Assembly: GCA_023137005.1 (NCBI GenBank)
Contig: JAGLQE010000045.1
Coordinates: 1-6,746 of the forward strand
Direction of reading: 5' to 3'
Length of the DNA stretch: 6,746 nucleotides
Source: Thermoplasmata archaeon
GTDB taxonomy: Archaea > Thermoplasmatota > Thermoplasmata > SG8-5 > JAGLSY01
In this document: positions 4,998 through 6,746 of the stretch, in pieces
Numbering within the stretch: position 1 is the first letter of the stretch
Layout of the letters: the number at the start of each line of letters is the position of its first letter
Notes under the pieces: generated by a model
What the model was told of the DNA's origin: nothing
The model's database searches: none
Seen by the model: the letters and a program-made list of their open reading frames with translations, nothing else
Program-made: the position numbers and the translations under genes

Positions 4998-6209
4998 ATG
5001 AACAAGAAAAAGCTAATCGTCATTTGGATAATGATCAACCTTATTTTTGTATTAGCAACAATTCATATAATCACTTCAGATCAAAAACAATTATACGGCC
5101 TTGGCACATCGATGCAACACTCAGACACACGCCAGCTGGAGGTCTTCGATAATGCTGACGGTATAATCTTTGAGTCTGTTGAAAGAGACTGGACACTGCA
5201 TACTTATTATGATCCAATGACCACGGACCATCAAGTTGCAGGGGATCATGGTGATGTCATAATATTTGAATCCAATGGCCGAAGATATGTACACAGGCTT
5301 GTTTGTTATGTTATCCAGAATCAAACAGCACCCTTGATCACTGTTGATATTCCTGAACTGAACATATACAATCAATCTGAAGTGAAATTTATTTCTTATG
5401 GGTTCAATAACTATGATTTCTCTGTGAATTTCACTAGATTGTTCGATCTATCATCCGATCATGAGAACCCGAACACTCGAGGATATCTGACAAAAGGCGA
5501 TTCTGTGGATAATGTTGATCAACTTACTCTAGGCATCCCGCTGGTTGATGTTTCGAATATTGAAGGTCGGGTCATCTCTGTCGGGGATAATGACCTTTTC
5601 CCAAATAATATTCTGGAATTCTGTATCTATATTGGAGTATTTGTTTCATTACTGGCCATATATCGTTTAAGATATCTGGGAGTGGAATTGGGTAAGAGGG
5701 ATCTGAACCTCATGTTTATTTCAATATGGGCATCTATTATTATTATAAAGGTCGGCTTGACGATGTCTGCGAGTTCGATACCTGCCAACATATTGGTCGC
5801 TTCCTCTCTATTTCTTATTGGACTGGTCATTGCAATATATATATTATTCAGAAAAGCAAATAATAATTTTGGCACGAGAAAGGTCATGGGCTTATTTGCA
5901 TTATTCCTAATTCCATACTCTGTAACTTTGCTCATACCAATTGAATTCATTTATTCAGTCAATGCGATCATTCTTTTATCAATTGTTCTCAGCCTTGACC
6001 CCGCGGGTTTTTTAAATATTCAGAAGCCGGAGATCAAAACAGAATGGCTGATGTTCCTCAGCTTTGCTTCCGTGATATTTTTTATATCGATCATTATACC
6101 ATTCCCGGTGTACCTGATATTCATGGTCGGAGTTATCGGGGGGAATGTGTGGTGTTACTGGGGGTGGGGCGGAGGAACTCACGAAAGTAGTGGAATAAAT
6201 ATTTTGTGA
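4998..6209 (+). CDS. Archaeal signal peptidase I with large C-terminal membrane domain
   Basis: The enzyme cleaves signal peptides from exported proteins at the outer face of the membrane. The ATG at 4998 (403 residues) is preferred over the TTG at 4995 because the promoter predicts a leaderless start there. An N-terminal TM helix lies at about 5-26. The S26B (Sec11-like) motifs follow in order: S38-M39 in TSMQHS, a DNADGIIF stretch in the usual GDIV position, GDHGDVIIF, H99 in YVHRL, and TKGDSVDNVDQ with D168 and D174. The Ser/His/Asp set is therefore intact. The usual Pro of SMxP is replaced, as I recall for the SMQHS form in related archaea. About 50 extra residues sit between His and the GD motif. 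Unusually, residues from about 205 to 388 form a further six or seven TM helices (near 206-223, 238-256, 264-284, 297-317, 318-334, 350-368 and 369-387). The tail is glycine-rich. Sequons at 108, 125 and 144 fit an external catalytic domain. Confidence 0.85.
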   Translation: MNKKKLIVIWIMINLIFVLATIHIITSDQKQLYGLGTSMQHSDTRQLEVFDNADGIIFESVERDWTLHTYYDPMTTDHQVAGDHGDVIIFESNGRRYVHRLVCYVIQNQTAPLITVDIPELNIYNQSEVKFISYGFNNYDFSVNFTRLFDLSSDHENPNTRGYLTKGDSVDNVDQLTLGIPLVDVSNIEGRVISVGDNDLFPNNILEFCIYIGVFVSLLAIYRLRYLGVELGKRDLNLMFISIWASIIIIKVGLTMSASSIPANILVASSLFLIGLVIAIYILFRKANNNFGTRKVMGLFALFLIPYSVTLLIPIEFIYSVNAIILLSIVLSLDPAGFLNIQKPEIKTEWLMFLSFASVIFFISIIIPFPVYLIFMVGVIGGNVWCYWGWGGGTHESSGINIL

Positions 6210-6327
6210 AAGGGCATTGCCTCTCCGCATATCACTTTCTACTATGGTGGAAAAGAATAATCACTTACTTATCTGCATGGTGCGATGACCCAGCTGAAGT
6301 GGGCCGAATATGGAAGGATAAGAGCCG

Positions 6328-6353
6328 TGCCCCGCCTCTCTCTTGGCGGGGTA
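6328..6353. terminator. GC-rich hairpin in the gap between convergent genes
   Basis: A stem CCCCGCC/GGCGGGG with an 8-nt loop TCTCTCTT, extended by a G-U and a T-A pair, lies in the 181-bp gap between the signal peptidase stop (6209) and the stop of the small exported protein (6391). No T-run follows on either strand, so the terminator role is uncertain; it may instead protect a 3' end. Nothing else is recognisable in this gap. Confidence 0.45.
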
Positions 6354-6390
6354 TTGACTCGCAGTTAAGATCCTCTATATGTTCTCTTAT

Positions 6391-6693
6391 TTATACGTGG
6401 ATGACACCGCTTGAGAATCCACATACCCCACCCTGACTTGTCTCGAATTCCTTTGGTGATGGTAGGAGGGGTGCTGGCTCATCCTGGACGGGCTGCACGG
6501 GTATTCCGTCTGGTCCGAGTGTTGAATAATACCCCATTGGCGGTGCTCTTGCTGTGTCCTCCACCTGTGCCTGGCCTGTTGCCAACAATCCTGCTCCGAG
6601 GAATATGAGGGTTGCGGCCAACATCACTGTGGGGATCTTAGCCCCGCCTTCGTTCATTCTGCTAACCTTGCTCTTCTTGATATCTTTTGACAT
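6391..6693 (-). CDS. Small exported proline-rich protein, unknown function
   Basis: The frame encodes 100 residues. A basic N-terminal region (SKDIKKSKVSR) leads into a hydrophobic segment at about 21-40 (IPTVMLAATLIFLGAGLLAT) and a plausible cleavage region GQAQ. This suggests secretion, or a single N-terminal anchor. The remaining 57 residues are rich in Pro, Gly and acidic residues (for example ARAPPMGYYS and VQPVQDEPAPLLP), with one Cys near the end and no recognised domain. The ATG at 6693 has a loose AGGTCGTGA site upstream and a possible TATA box. An internal ATG at 6657 (Met13) would give a more compact signal peptide. The final 15 or so residues look less constrained, so a frameshift near the 3' end is possible. 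The adjacent signal peptidase is a natural processing enzyme for it, but that holds for any exported protein. Confidence 0.55.
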   Translation of the reverse strand: MSKDIKKSKVSRMNEGGAKIPTVMLAATLIFLGAGLLATGQAQVEDTARAPPMGYYSTLGPDGIPVQPVQDEPAPLLPSPKEFETSQGGVCGFSSGVIHV

Positions 6694-6733
6694 TTTTTTT
6701 CACGACCTAGACCCCTTTTCTTGAAGTCTAATT

Positions 6734-6741
6734 CAATATAG
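6734..6741 (-). promoter_or_regulatory. Possible TATA box for the small exported protein
   Basis: The minus strand reads CTATATTG. The predicted transcript start near 6712 leaves a leader of about 19 nt before the ATG at 6693, containing AGGTCGTGA. The match is weaker than for the other promoters, and the right edge of the window is only 5 nt away. Confidence 0.35.
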
Positions 6742-6746
6742 AGTGG

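Noticed and set aside
4998..5300. Signal peptidase as a catalytically dead homologue
   Set aside because: At first the segment around DPMTTD seemed to lack the catalytic Ser. However, S38-M39 in TSMQHS lies upstream at a spacing from H99 that suits archaeal signal peptidases, and H99, D168 and D174 are present.
6206..6436. Plus-strand frame of 76 codons overlapping the signal peptidase stop
   Set aside because: It runs through the GC-rich hairpin and over the end of the minus-strand exported-protein gene, has irregular composition, and shows no ribosome site or domain.
1..6746. tRNA, rRNA, transposase, integrase or attachment site
   Set aside because: No cloverleaf, rRNA-like stretch, recombinase motif or terminal inverted repeats were found on either strand. 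The 16-nt direct repeat is better explained by homologous gene tails.

Overview
The window looks archaeal, most likely a euryarchaeote of the Thermoplasmatota type. The evidence is promoter-like TTTATATA boxes about 26 nt upstream of starts, a leaderless start, GGTGAT or GGAGGGG ribosome sites used with TTG starts, and a signal peptidase of the archaeal/eukaryotic Ser-His-Asp class with the SMQHS form of its serine motif. The taxonomic placement is inference; no rRNA or tRNA gene is visible.

Layout, left to right. (1) Positions 2-712 (+) are the 3' part of a gene for a soluble protein with a zinc ribbon at each end of the visible part; it runs off the left edge. (2) Facing it is a minus-strand operon: a zinc-ribbon multi-TM protein (2816-1941), overlapped by a seven-bladed secreted beta-propeller anchored by a C-terminal TM helix (1944-763). 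(3) Positions 2852-3323 look like a genomic scar. A minus-strand remnant matches the membrane-anchor end of the propeller gene and shares a 16-nt block with that gene's 3' flank. A plus-strand ORF has a protein-like C-terminal part but an N-terminus that is antisense to the remnant. (4) After a strong hairpin, 4904-3366 (-) encodes a YfbK-type von Willebrand factor A protein with an N-terminal membrane anchor. (5) A 93-bp divergent promoter region with a perfect 12-bp palindrome separates it from a plus-strand signal peptidase I (4998-6209) that carries a large C-terminal membrane domain. (6) A 181-bp gap with a GC-rich hairpin is followed by a small exported proline-rich protein on the minus strand (6693-6391).

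Most genes here act in the cell envelope: an exported-protein processing enzyme, a surface propeller, a surface VWA protein and a small exported protein. By eye, the propeller, its zinc-ribbon partner and the signal peptidase use A/T-ending codons more than the VWA gene, the first gene and the C-terminal part of the 2994-3323 ORF. This suggests two histories within the window. No mobile-element gene, CRISPR array or RNA gene was seen. The most interesting items are the gene scar with its direct repeat, the palindrome between the divergent promoters, and the signal peptidase-membrane domain fusion.
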